In this document: piece by piece, positions 8,758 through 14,725 of the stretch
Numbering within the stretch: the first letter of the stretch is position 1
Layout: every line of letters begins with the position of its first letter
NCBI GenBank assembly: GCA_016926315.1
Contig: JAFGOU010000288.1
Coordinates: forward strand, 1 to 15,858
Direction: 5' to 3'
Source: Chitinispirillaceae bacterium
Lineage (GTDB): Bacteria; Fibrobacterota; Chitinivibrionia; Chitinivibrionales; Chitinispirillaceae
DNA length: 15,858 bases
Translations under genes and position numbers: made by a program
Notes under the pieces: model-generated
Seen by the model: the letters and a program-made list of their open reading frames with translations, nothing else
The model's database searches: none
Told to the model about the DNA's origin: nothing

Positions 8758-9858
8758 ATGCTAACCCGTTTAACACTGATCACAGCTGGGTGTGCGCTGG
8801 CGCTGTTTCATGCGCACACGTCAGCCTCACCGGACCCCAATTTCCACCTGTATCTCTGTTTCGGTCAGTCGAACATGGCGGGCGGGTGCAAGCCGGGGGA
8901 CGTTAATGACTGCGACACCTCATCGGCAAAGGCTAAACGGGTAAAAGTGCTCGCCTTTATGGATTGCAACACACAATCTACCGCCTGTACCAGTTACCGG
9001 CTGGTGCGGACGTTCAACAGGTGGTACACCGCATTCCCTCCCTACAACAACTGCAGCGAAGGGATCGGGCCTGCGGATTATTTCGGGAAAATCCTGCTCG
9101 ATTCAATCCGGGACGATATCACGATCGGGTTCGTCCCCTGTTCCTTTTCAGGCCAGAGCATAAACGTCTACCTGAAAGGAAACACCACGCCGATTCCAAC
9201 GTGGGCCCATCCGACCGTGGGTACCGACGGGTATGGATTCGTGCTGTCCCGCTGCCGGGCCGCGCAGCAGGCCGGGGTCATCAAGGGTATTCTTTTCCAT
9301 CAGGGCGAATCAGACGCCGGGGGAGGGGACGGATGGGTCGACAAGGTCGTGGGTGTCGTCAGGAGCCTTAAAACCGACCTCGGGTTAAGCGATAGCGTCC
9401 CTTTTATCGCAGGGGAGCTCCGGTATGCGAACGAAAACGGCTGCTGTTACCAGCTTAACCCCTATATCAACAAACTCCCGCAGAGAATCACCAATTGCGC
9501 GGTGGCGTCGGCAAGCGGCATCAAGGCGCGAAACCCGGACGATGAGTGGCGCGCCCATTTCGACACCCCAGGTATGCGTGAGTTCGGCAGGCGGTATGCG
9601 CTGGCCTTTCTCAAGGTCGCCGGTGCTGATTTCGTTCCCCGCAAAGGGGCCGTGGCAATAAGAACGGACAAGGTGCTGACCGTATCAAAGGTCGGGTCGT
9701 GGAAAGACGGTGCCAGGATTTATTCGCTGAACGGCAAGATGGTTGCGGTTACCGGCTCTTCAGGCGAACCGGTCCGCCCGAACAAACTAAAGCCGGGTGC
9801 GGTGTATCTGGTTTCCCGGAACTCAAATGGCAGTTCCCGGCTCCTGGCCGTACCCTGA
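8758..9858 (+). CDS. CE6-like acetylxylan esterase (SGNH/SASA fold)
   Basis: 366 residues from ATG 8758. The signal peptide runs to about residue 24 (TSAS); a weak lipobox-like TAGC at 9-12 is a less likely alternative. The SGNH-type catalytic domain spans about residues 28-285. The nucleophile is Ser38 in CFGQSNMAGG, followed by the conserved block FHQGESD (181-186) and His267 in AHFDTPGMREFG. This matches the sialate O-acetylesterase/CE6 group, in which rumen and Fibrobacter enzymes deacetylate xylan. Residues about 306-366 (ARIYSLNGKMV, KPGAVYLVSRN) form a degenerate sorting-like tail. It is the last gene of the enzyme cluster and is followed by a terminator-like hairpin. CE6 is favoured over sialic acid esterase because of the xylanase neighbours. 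Confidence 0.85.
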   Translation: MLTRLTLITAGCALALFHAHTSASPDPNFHLYLCFGQSNMAGGCKPGDVNDCDTSSAKAKRVKVLAFMDCNTQSTACTSYRLVRTFNRWYTAFPPYNNCSEGIGPADYFGKILLDSIRDDITIGFVPCSFSGQSINVYLKGNTTPIPTWAHPTVGTDGYGFVLSRCRAAQQAGVIKGILFHQGESDAGGGDGWVDKVVGVVRSLKTDLGLSDSVPFIAGELRYANENGCCYQLNPYINKLPQRITNCAVASASGIKARNPDDEWRAHFDTPGMREFGRRYALAFLKVAGADFVPRKGAVAIRTDKVLTVSKVGSWKDGARIYSLNGKMVAVTGSSGEPVRPNKLKPGAVYLVSRNSNGSSRLLAVP

Positions 9859-9861
9859 ATA

Positions 9862-9893
9862 AAGCGACAGATGATATTTCCGCTTCTTTTTTT
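9862..9893 (+). terminator. Rho-independent terminator of the xylan cluster
   Basis: AAGCG at 9862-9866 pairs with CGCTT at 9881-9885, with an inner AGAT/ATTT pairing, followed by seven Ts at 9887-9893. It begins 3 bases after the esterase stop codon. The stem is short, but the T-run and position are typical. Confidence 0.6.
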
Positions 9894-10171
9894 ATCCATT
9901 AAACGGCAACCGCCGTACGACAAAAAACCCGGTAAAACACTGCTCTGTCTCGTTGACGGTTTATACTCAGGCGTACATGAAATGAACGGCATCCCCAGAA
10001 AATGGCGCTTTGCACGGCTATCAGGAAATCGATATCCTTTGTTGCTCGAGGTTATCCATGCAAACCAACAGCCCTGTCCTATCTTTCTCTCATAGTTTTT
10101 CCCTTTTATCGTTTTTCTCGCTTTCACGCGCGGCGTAATTTGCCTTTCTGCCGGGCCGAGTATCGACAAGA
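9894..10171. other. Intergenic stretch without a supportable gene
   Basis: No open frame here has a Shine-Dalgarno or recognisable protein. The stretch separates the xylan cluster terminator from the first CAAC/GTTG hairpin. Its last part (about 10108-10171) is pyrimidine-rich on this strand and belongs to the imperfect direct repeat that recurs near 11030-11098. Confidence 0.5.
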
Positions 10172-10176
10172 CAACG
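10153..10176 (-). repeat. Direct repeat, copy 1 (24-base core)
   Basis: The core GGGCCGAGTATCGACAAGAC plus ACG matches 22 of 24 bases at 11075-11098. Both copies overlap the CAAC foot of a hairpin. Weaker similarity extends about 45 bases toward lower coordinates in both copies. Confidence 0.7.
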
Positions 10177-10311
10177 GGACGGCCAATGGCGAAGTGCCTG
10201 GCGTCGGGCAATGTGACGGAGCCTTTGCGACATGAGACAGTGCCCTTAAACGCCAGGCATTTGCCGAAGGCCAAGGCCGGTCTTTCCGGTCGCAGTGCCA
10301 TTGGCCTGTTG
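10172..10311 (-). repeat. attC-like imperfect hairpin, site 1
   Basis: CAAC at 10172-10175 pairs with GTTG at 10308-10311. After 5 unpaired bases on one side and a single T on the other, GGCCAATGGC (10181-10190) pairs perfectly with GCCATTGGCC (10297-10306). Inside, TGCCTGGCG (10195-10203) pairs with CGCCAGGCA (10251-10259) and GGGCA (10206-10210) with TGCCC (10241-10245). A side hairpin GGCCGG/CCGGTC sits at 10275-10291. The 140-base element begins 39 bases after the toxin stop in gene direction. AAC/GTT feet, length and position fit an integron attC; the GTTRRRY consensus is not met. A structured RNA is the alternative. Confidence 0.5.
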
Positions 10312-10350
10312 CATGCTGTTAACCGGCCCTTGTCTTTGTTCTCCGCCGCT

Positions 10351-10749
10351 TTATTTTATTTCTTTACTGCGAGATTTCAGGAAAACCGCTAAATCTGTTT
10401 TTGTTATTTTCCGGGTAACCAAATCAAGGGTCTTATCAGCTAATTCCTCATCATAGCTTTCGTCGATCTCATAGCCATTAATGAAAAGAAAGGTAAGCGA
10501 ACTGGCAAGTGCTGTCCGCTTATTACCGTCCAGGAAAGGATGATTTTGAGCTATTGAATGAATATATGTTGCCGCCATTTCAAAAATATCCATCAGATAG
10601 TGTCCGCTAAATGAGGCCTGAGGAGCAGCTACAGCAGATTTAAGAGCATTGATATCACGAATCCCAGACAAGCCCCCAGCGGAGATCATTTCCTTGTCAT
10701 GTATTTCAATTACTTCTGAAGTAATAAGAAAACGGAGTTCGTCAGTCAT
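10351..10749 (-). CDS. doc: Doc-type (Fic family) toxin
   Basis: 132 residues, the usual length for death-on-curing toxins. The motif HPFLDGNKRTA at residues 70-80 is the Doc form of the Fic active site, with Lys in place of the second glycine. In phage P1 Doc that form phosphorylates EF-Tu and stops translation. The N-terminal IHDKEMISAGGLSGIRD is also typical. The start overlaps the antitoxin stop by 4 bases (ATGA), so the pair is translationally coupled with the antitoxin first. The protein is cytoplasmic and looks intact. It is AT-richer than the xylan genes. The attC-like hairpin site 1 follows 39 bases after the stop. Toxin identity is well supported; the target is inferred from the family. 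Confidence 0.92.
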   Translation of the reverse strand: MTDELRFLITSEVIEIHDKEMISAGGLSGIRDINALKSAVAAPQASFSGHYLMDIFEMAATYIHSIAQNHPFLDGNKRTALASSLTFLFINGYEIDESYDEELADKTLDLVTRKITKTDLAVFLKSRSKEIK

Positions 10750-10952
10750 TTTGCTAATTTATCCAATGACTTACGGTGCTTTTTTGAAATCCTTTCATAT
10801 GCTTCTGTTGCAGACAAGGGTTTCAAAAAAAGGCCGTTTTTTACCTGCGTTATCTCAAAAGCTGCATTTTCCTGAATATTAAGAAGATCCAGAATAGGTC
10901 TATCAAGGACAATCCCTCGACTATTTCCAACTTTTTGAAGATGCTTGATCAT
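10746..10952 (-). CDS. AbrB/MazE-like antitoxin of the Doc pair
   Basis: This 68-residue protein has an N-terminal swapped-hairpin AbrB-type DNA-binding domain at residues about 1-45. It contains KVGNSRGIVLDRPILDLLNI, the signature seen in SpoVT/AbrB and MazE antitoxins. The charged tail, residues about 48-68 (ATEAYERISKKHRKSL), is a likely toxin-binding segment. AAAGGAG lies 6 bases upstream of the start. The pair is canonical: antitoxin gene first, toxin gene overlapping by 4 bases. A perfect 10-base inverted repeat between promoter and Shine-Dalgarno suggests autoregulation. P1 Doc uses a Phd antitoxin, whereas Doc with an AbrB-type partner is common in chromosomal modules. Confidence 0.9.
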   Translation of the reverse strand: MIKHLQKVGNSRGIVLDRPILDLLNIQENAAFEITQVKNGLFLKPLSATEAYERISKKHRKSLDKLAK

Positions 10953-10963
10953 AGGTAACTCCT

Positions 10964-10986
10964 TTGTAAGAACACGGTTCTTACAA
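10964..10986 (-). promoter_or_regulatory. Palindromic operator of the toxin-antitoxin operon
   Basis: TTGTAAGAAC and GTTCTTACAA form perfect 10-base arms around a 3-base centre. The site lies between the predicted -10 box and the antitoxin start and touches the Shine-Dalgarno. AbrB/MazE-type antitoxins bind such palindromes, so autorepression is inferred. Confidence 0.65.
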
Positions 10987-10988
10987 TA

Positions 10989-11017
10989 AATATACCCTAA
11001 AAATCTGTTTTATACAA
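10989..11017 (-). promoter_or_regulatory. Sigma-70-like promoter of the toxin-antitoxin operon
   Basis: On the minus strand TTGTAT (11012-11017) and TATATT (10989-10994) are separated by 17 bases. The -10 matches 5 of 6 consensus bases and the -35 matches 3 of 6. The expected start site falls inside the palindrome. Confidence 0.5.
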
Positions 11018-11074
11018 TTTAAATTTGTATTTTTCATTTTTGTCTTTTCCAGCGGCGGCGGCTTTGTCTTTCAA

Positions 11075-11098
11075 GGGCCGAGTATTGTCAAGACAACG
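11075..11098 (-). repeat. Direct repeat, copy 2 (24-base core)
   Basis: GGGCCGAGTATTGTCAAGAC plus ACG differs at two positions from the copy at 10153-10176. Like copy 1, it forms the CAAC side of an attC-like hairpin and is adjoined by a purine-rich stretch on the minus strand. Confidence 0.7.
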
Positions 11099-11177
11099 TG
11101 TGCTAAAGGTACGCCGTTGCCGCCTATAAAGATTATTTCCATAATGTATAGCGGCGATGGGGTACTTTAGCTGTTGT
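11093..11177 (-). repeat. attC-like imperfect hairpin, site 2
   Basis: ACAAC (11093-11097) pairs with GTTGT (11173-11177). Four bases are unpaired on one side and a single T on the other, then GCTAAAG (11102-11108) pairs with CTTTAGC (11165-11171). After one bulged G come TAC/GTA, GCCGC (11119-11123) with GCGGC (11151-11155), a bulged C, TATA/TATA and TTAT/ATAA around a 4-base loop. The 85-base length, single bulged bases and unpaired spacer are attC-like. It lies 25 bases after the stop of the gene remnant in gene direction. Confidence 0.55.
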
Positions 11178-11202
11178 ATGACGTGCTGCCCGTACTGCTA
11201 CT

Positions 11203-11274
11203 TTATTTCTCTTTCAACACTTTAATACGCTCATTAAAAGCGGCCTGAGAAATGTGGGAATATTTAAACCCATT
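11203..11274 (-). pseudogene. 23-codon gene remnant (3' end)
   Basis: A minus-strand frame ends at TAA 11203-11205 and reads GFKYSHISQAAFNERIKVLK before a short tail. Its composition is very protein-like, but a stop lies immediately upstream and there is no start codon. It looks like the end of a decayed small gene between hairpin sites 2 and 3. I do not recognise the family, and chance cannot be excluded at this length. Confidence 0.25.
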
Positions 11275-11300
11275 TCATGCATACTTTTTTCACCATCATA

Positions 11301-11339
11301 CTTAACGGAGCATGAGTATAATACCCATGCTCCGTTAAG
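11301..11339. repeat. Perfect 14-base inverted repeat
   Basis: CTTAACGGAGCATG at 11301-11314 is mirrored at 11326-11339 around 11 bases, with GTA/TAC also able to pair inside. There is no T-run on either side, so a terminator is unlikely. It may be a protein-binding site or a trace of a mobile element. Confidence 0.55.
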
Positions 11340-11456
11340 CAAAATTCAAATTTAATTAAAAAGAAGAGCGCTGTGACAGATACCTGGACAACGATGCCGA
11401 AGAAACATGGGCTATTCCCTGAAAAAACGTGTATTCCTGCAATATACTGCGCGCGC

Positions 11457-11479
11457 AACTGCCGCGTAGCGGCTTAGTT
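11457..11479. repeat. Small AACT/AGTT hairpin beside site 3
   Basis: GCCGC and GCGGC pair around a GTA loop (11461-11473), flanked by AACT (11457-11460) and AGTT (11476-11479) with two bulged Ts. It abuts hairpin site 3 and repeats the AAC/GTT plan in miniature, so site 3 may be a composite of about 80 bases. Confidence 0.45.
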
Positions 11480-11536
11480 CAACGGTTCGGCCAACATATG
11501 CTGGCCAGCTTTGGGGCTGGCATATGTGGCCTGTTG
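11480..11536 (-). repeat. attC-like imperfect hairpin, site 3
   Basis: CAAC (11480-11483) pairs with GTTG (11533-11536). Five unpaired bases on one side and one T on the other precede GGCCA/TGGCC. One bulged A separates this from CATATG/CATATG, and then CCAGC (11505-11509) pairs with GCTGG (11516-11520). The length is 57 bases. On the minus strand the end reads GTTGAAC, which meets the attC consensus GTTRRRY. It lies downstream of the cysteine-rich gene. Confidence 0.5.
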
Positions 11537-11572
11537 TGAGAATATGACACCAAATTTTATCAACTTATTTAA

Positions 11573-11618
11573 TATTCTGGACAAGTGGTTAATAAATAAT
11601 TCACACTTGTCCAGAATA
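11573..11618 (-). terminator. 15-base inverted repeat after the cysteine-rich gene
   Basis: Perfect 15-base arms (11573-11587 and 11604-11618, sharing TTCTGGACAAGTG) surround a 16-base AT-rich loop. The stem starts 5 bases after the stop codon of the minus-strand gene. It could end transcription, but the tract after it is only AT-rich and lacks a clear T-run. Confidence 0.4.
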
Positions 11619-11623
11619 AATAT

Positions 11624-11806
11624 TTATTCGATTCTACCTAAAACACGTATTCCTTTCCATCCGCCACAAAATGGGCACTTCGTTCCATGCCACATGTCTC
11701 TTGGTCCACAATCGAAACAAAAAACACGTCCGCATTCGGGGCGTTGGCAGATTTTAGTTCCGCTTTTACTGTTATTGCAGTTTGGGCAACTTCCGTACTT
11801 TGCCAT
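11624..11806 (-). CDS. Small zinc-ribbon/RING-like protein with four cysteine pairs
   Basis: The 60-residue protein carries four cysteine pairs: C7/C10 (CPNC), C20/C25 (CQRPEC), C30/C33 (CFDC) and C44/C47 (CPFC). Eight cysteines in this pattern suggest two zinc ions in a double zinc ribbon or treble-clef fold. There is no signal peptide or membrane helix, so it should be cytoplasmic and may bind nucleic acid or protein. AAGGAA lies about 6 bases before the start. I do not recognise a named family. It is the only gene of its unit in the island, followed by a strong inverted repeat and then hairpin site 3, and could be a mobile cassette gene. The coding call is good because of the regular cysteine spacing. 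Confidence 0.75.
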   Translation of the reverse strand: MAKYGSCPNCNNSKSGTKICQRPECGRVFCFDCGPRDMWHGTKCPFCGGWKGIRVLGRIE

Positions 11807-12114
11807 ATAGGTTCCTTTCTTTTTATGGGGTTATTTTAAATTGGAAAAGAAGGCCACTTAAACGTTAAGGAATATTCACTCCGTTCACCAAGTCTTTCTG
11901 AAATACCACAAAAGGTTGCCATTGGCTCTGCAGGTCCCTCATTTCAGAAAGAATTCAGTTGAACCCTTCGACTGGTGCAGGGCAGGCTGGGCCGCACTAC
12001 GTTTGAGTTCCATTTCCTCGCGCGCGCGTCTATTGGCTTTCGTTATTGCCTTGCAATGTCATTTCTTTATCTTCGGCGGCGCATTCTTTTCGCATTTTAA
12101 TTGATACATGAAAT
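11807..12114. other. Intergenic stretch with a 12-base inverted repeat
   Basis: No frame here has both a Shine-Dalgarno and recognisable protein character. TCTTTCTGAAAT at 11893-11904 is mirrored at 11941-11952 around 36 bases. The arms could be the ends of a tiny element or a protein-binding pair. The part next to 11807 should hold the promoter of the cysteine-rich gene, but no boxes are clear. Confidence 0.45.
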
Positions 12115-12570
12115 TCAAAGTGCATAGTTTATTTCCCCGCTTTTGAAAAACCCCGATTTCTTGTATTCGTATTTATGAAAGGCCAAGTGCAGCGAATTGT
12201 TTCGCAATACCGTGAGAGGCATCTTGAATTCGAAAGGGAACCCCATCGCGCCGATAGAATACGTTCCTCCTCTTGATGGGTAAGACGAATGAACGCTTCC
12301 CTGAAATATGATTTCATCCGTTGGCGAAAATACCGCAACATCAAGAAATCCCCGTACCTGTTTACCTGCTTTCTGGACTCTGCAGAAAACCCTGGCGGAA
12401 TCGTTATCAAGGGTATCGATGCGAATGTCGGCAATGCGATATTCCTTTGATTCTTTCAGAACAAGTTTGGTGCCGAGAGAGCTTGCGATGTGCGGCAAAG
12501 TCGGCGCACAACTGTTCACTAAACCGATGACAAACAATATACCTATAAAACTAAAATAAGTAATTCGCAT
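12115..12570 (-). CDS. Small predicted lipoprotein of unknown function
   Basis: 151 residues from ATG 12570, chosen because GGGGAGG lies 4 bases upstream. A longer in-frame start at 12621 would put the signal peptide 17 residues inside. The signal MRITYFSFIGILFVIGLVNS ends in a lipobox-like LVNSC with Cys21 for lipidation. The rest (SARVFCRVQKAGKQVRGFLD, AVFSPTDEIIFQG, FPFEFKMPL) looks all-beta, with no catalytic motif. I do not recognise the family. It lies 145 bases after the metal permease gene with a hairpin between, so it may be a separate transcript or a read-through member. An envelope location is inferred. Confidence 0.65.
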   Translation of the reverse strand: MRITYFSFIGILFVIGLVNSCAPTLPHIASSLGTKLVLKESKEYRIADIRIDTLDNDSARVFCRVQKAGKQVRGFLDVAVFSPTDEIIFQGSVHSSYPSRGGTYSIGAMGFPFEFKMPLTVLRNNSLHLAFHKYEYKKSGFFKSGEINYAL

Positions 12571-12574
12571 ACAT

Positions 12575-12581
12575 CCTCCCC
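12575..12581 (-). promoter_or_regulatory. Shine-Dalgarno fixing the small lipoprotein start
   Basis: On the minus strand GGGGAGG sits 4 bases before ATG 12570. It supports this start over the in-frame ATG at 12621, for which I saw no comparable site. Confidence 0.7.
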
Positions 12582-12646
12582 GGATAAAAGCATTTTTTGG
12601 CGATACAGTTGGCTCGGTCATCTATAAATAAATATCTTGAAAATCA

Positions 12647-12689
12647 CCGGATGAAAACCGGAAATATTTCTCTCCGGCTTTTACTCCGG
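12647..12689 (-). terminator. Imperfect hairpin after the metal permease gene
   Basis: CCGGA (12647-12651) pairs with TCCGG (12685-12689). After a two-base mismatch, AAAA pairs with TTTT, and CCGGA (12658-12662) pairs with TCCGG (12673-12677) around a 10-base loop. On the minus strand a GATTTTC tract follows, so it is a weak terminator candidate 26 bases after the stop. Confidence 0.4.
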
Positions 12690-12715
12690 CAGTCAATTAA
12701 TCTAAAAAGTCAACA

Positions 12716-13549
12716 TCATTCCCGCTGCCGCGCAGTACCGTTTGTTTTGAACCGTCCCGTTTTAGCGCCAACGAATAGAGAAATGATGAACAGCAACCCA
12801 AAGCTTACGGTAATGGTGGACGCAGTCGGCAAATCGAACTTGAATGAGGCAATGAGTCCCAGTCCCGAAATTGCAAAACCGGCAAGCCATCCGCAGATAA
12901 GTCGTATTTTAATGGAATCAAAAAAGACAAGCGCAAAAACCGCCGGAATGACGAGGTAACTAAACACAAGCATGACGCCGGCGATGGCCACCGAACATGT
13001 TACTACGATACCAAGGGAAAAATAGAACAGAAAATCCCAGAGTTTCGATCTGGTTCCGGTTCTATCAAAGGTGGCTTCCATGAATTTATTTCGGAATACC
13101 CAGTGAAATCCGCCTACGATCGCATAAATGATTGCCGTTGTAACAATGGTTTTCCATGAAACCACCAGAATATTTCCCATCGCAAGTTTTTCAAAGTCTT
13201 CGGTTCCGGAAGACGAAAACGACAACACGAGTACCGCAACGGCCGCTGATATGACATAACCGATGCCGATGACTGCCTCAAGCGGCATTCGTCGTTCGAG
13301 CGGTTGAGCATATGCGAATAAAAGAGAACCTGCCATGGCAAAAGCAAGCGACAGCATATTCGCCTGCCAATCGCCGATATGATATCCGAGAATCAAGGCA
13401 AATGCATACCCCAGCGCAGCGATTTGCGCCAGGGCGAGGTCAATAAAAATGATCCCACGGGATACGATATGAAGTCCAAGATAGCAGTGTATGCCGGCTA
13501 TGACCAGTGCGATGATTAATGCCGGTAACATAAAAATGAATGCTTCCAT
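12716..13549 (-). CDS. ZnuB-like metal ABC transporter permease
   Basis: This 277-residue, strongly hydrophobic protein has about 8 or 9 membrane helices. The family signature SRGIIFIDLALAQIAALGYA is at residues about 30-49, followed by EAVIGIGYVISAAVAVL and the late segment LVIPAVFAL. These are typical of the ABC-3 family (ZnuB, MntB, TroC), which moves zinc or manganese across the inner membrane. AAAGGAAT precedes the start. It lies 92 bases downstream of the binding protein gene, on the same strand. A matching ATPase gene, which it needs for transport, is not in the window. The exact metal cannot be told from the permease. Confidence 0.9.
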   Translation of the reverse strand: MEAFIFMLPALIIALVIAGIHCYLGLHIVSRGIIFIDLALAQIAALGYAFALILGYHIGDWQANMLSLAFAMAGSLLFAYAQPLERRMPLEAVIGIGYVISAAVAVLVLSFSSSGTEDFEKLAMGNILVVSWKTIVTTAIIYAIVGGFHWVFRNKFMEATFDRTGTRSKLWDFLFYFSLGIVVTCSVAIAGVMLVFSYLVIPAVFALVFFDSIKIRLICGWLAGFAISGLGLIASFKFDLPTASTITVSFGLLFIISLFVGAKTGRFKTNGTARQRE

Positions 13550-13641
13550 GTTCGATTCCTTTCTTGGTTATTACTGCGCTAATGTTTTGGGCAATTTTCA
13601 ACCATTACGGAATGAAATTTTATGCTATTTACGCCGCACTT

Positions 13642-14709
13642 TCACCTCTCGCGGCCGAAACGGTTCCTTTGTCGGCGGGGTTTTTGGCCTTTCCCATTGT
13701 TTTCAGATAATGCGTTAAGAATGTTATCAAGGTTGTATTCAATCAGGGCGGGATAGGTTTCCACGCCTTTCACGCCCCCGACCAAGTTAGGCAGCCAAAG
13801 CGCCTTGGCGGGCGTCTCGGCGGCCAGTTTTTCTCCCGTTTTTGGATTATGATAGGTATCGGTTATGATCACCGGAATGGATTCGGCGAGTATCTTGTTT
13901 TTTATCGCTAAAAGATGCGCCCCGCTTGGCGGAATTCCCGGCTTCGGTTCAAGATAGCCGACGATCGTCATACCGAACCGGTCGGTAAAGTATTTCCACG
14001 ATTGGTGGTAGCAGATGATTTTCATGCCTTGTAATGATTTTGCGTTAAACATCCACCCGCCGAGCGGTGCCGGTAGTGTGTTTTCTCCCAGTTTTTGTTC
14101 GAATTCGCCGGATTCAAACATCTTACGAAGGACATCAACGCCGATAGCCGCGACAAGCTCCGCGCCAACGAGGCTGGCAAGAAGCCCCTTTTGCGCCGCG
14201 TCCAGGTTATTTTTAAAAAAACCCTGTTTTTCCGCCCTGTTTCTGACAAGCCCTTCGTAAATATTATCCATGACAACCAGCATGCACACGGGATCAATGA
14301 GGAAATGTGGATTTCCCGATGGATGGACGTCGCCAAGACTTCGGTCGGCGGTTAAAGGTATTTCCTTTGCCGTTATTCCTTCCGAAGCATCTATGAATCC
14401 GGGCGCGCCTTTTACTATTTTAGGATTGCGCGCACCTTCAAGCAGCGGCGGCACCCATCCGATTTCCTGTTCCAGGCCATTCTGGATAAATACATCGCAC
14501 TTGTTAAGTATTAGCATGAACGACGGCTTGGCGTCGACATGATGCGGGTCTTGGTTGCCCTTGCCGAGCGCTTCGACCTTTACCTCTGTCCCGCCGATCT
14601 GTTCTGCGGCCCATTTAAGATCGGGAAATGTTGCAATTACCTTAAGCGGCCCTGCGGTAGCGGCAAAAAAGAAACCTACAACAATCATTAACGGTTTTAA
14701 AAAGTTCAT
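13642..14709 (-). CDS. Zinc/manganese-type ABC transporter substrate-binding protein (ZnuA-like)
   Basis: 355 residues from ATG 14709. An in-frame ATG at 14751 would overlap the barrel gene and puts the signal peptide inside. The signal peptide runs to about residue 20 (ATAG). Likely metal ligands in cluster A-I order are His56 (DPHHVDAKPS), His135 (GNPHFLIDP), His235 (CYHQSWKYF) and Asp284 (ITDTYHN). Three His and one acidic residue favour zinc. The His-rich loop of many ZnuA proteins is missing. The C-terminus has a basic tail after residue 340 (KPRRQRNRFGRER) that looks unlike the family's usual end. It lies 16 bases after the barrel gene and before the permease gene, so it is probably one operon. 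It is periplasmic or membrane-associated. Confidence 0.9.
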   Translation of the reverse strand: MNFLKPLMIVVGFFFAATAGPLKVIATFPDLKWAAEQIGGTEVKVEALGKGNQDPHHVDAKPSFMLILNKCDVFIQNGLEQEIGWVPPLLEGARNPKIVKGAPGFIDASEGITAKEIPLTADRSLGDVHPSGNPHFLIDPVCMLVVMDNIYEGLVRNRAEKQGFFKNNLDAAQKGLLASLVGAELVAAIGVDVLRKMFESGEFEQKLGENTLPAPLGGWMFNAKSLQGMKIICYHQSWKYFTDRFGMTIVGYLEPKPGIPPSGAHLLAIKNKILAESIPVIITDTYHNPKTGEKLAAETPAKALWLPNLVGGVKGVETYPALIEYNLDNILNALSENNGKGQKPRRQRNRFGRER

Positions 14710-14714
14710 AATTC

Positions 14715-14720
14715 TCTCCT
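14715..14720 (-). promoter_or_regulatory. Shine-Dalgarno fixing the binding protein start
   Basis: On the minus strand AGGAGA lies 5 bases before ATG 14709, in the 16-base gap after the barrel gene. It supports this start over the in-frame ATG at 14751. Confidence 0.7.
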
Positions 14721-14725
14721 TATGG

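Noticed and set aside
9720..10301. Antisense frame of 193 codons across the end of the esterase gene
   Set aside because: It runs opposite a confident gene and its terminator and through hairpin site 1, has no ribosome site and has no recognisable protein character.
10186..10392. Plus-strand 68-codon frame through hairpin site 1
   Set aside because: Its sequence follows the inverted repeats, it overlaps the toxin gene end and it lacks a good start context.
11264..11458. Minus-strand 64-codon hydrophobic frame
   Set aside because: It runs through the 14-base palindrome, lacks a ribosome site and resembles no protein. Hydrophobicity likely reflects AT richness.
9894..12114. Integron integrase gene
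   Set aside because: No tyrosine-recombinase frame or motif is present on either strand here, so a complete integron is not claimed.
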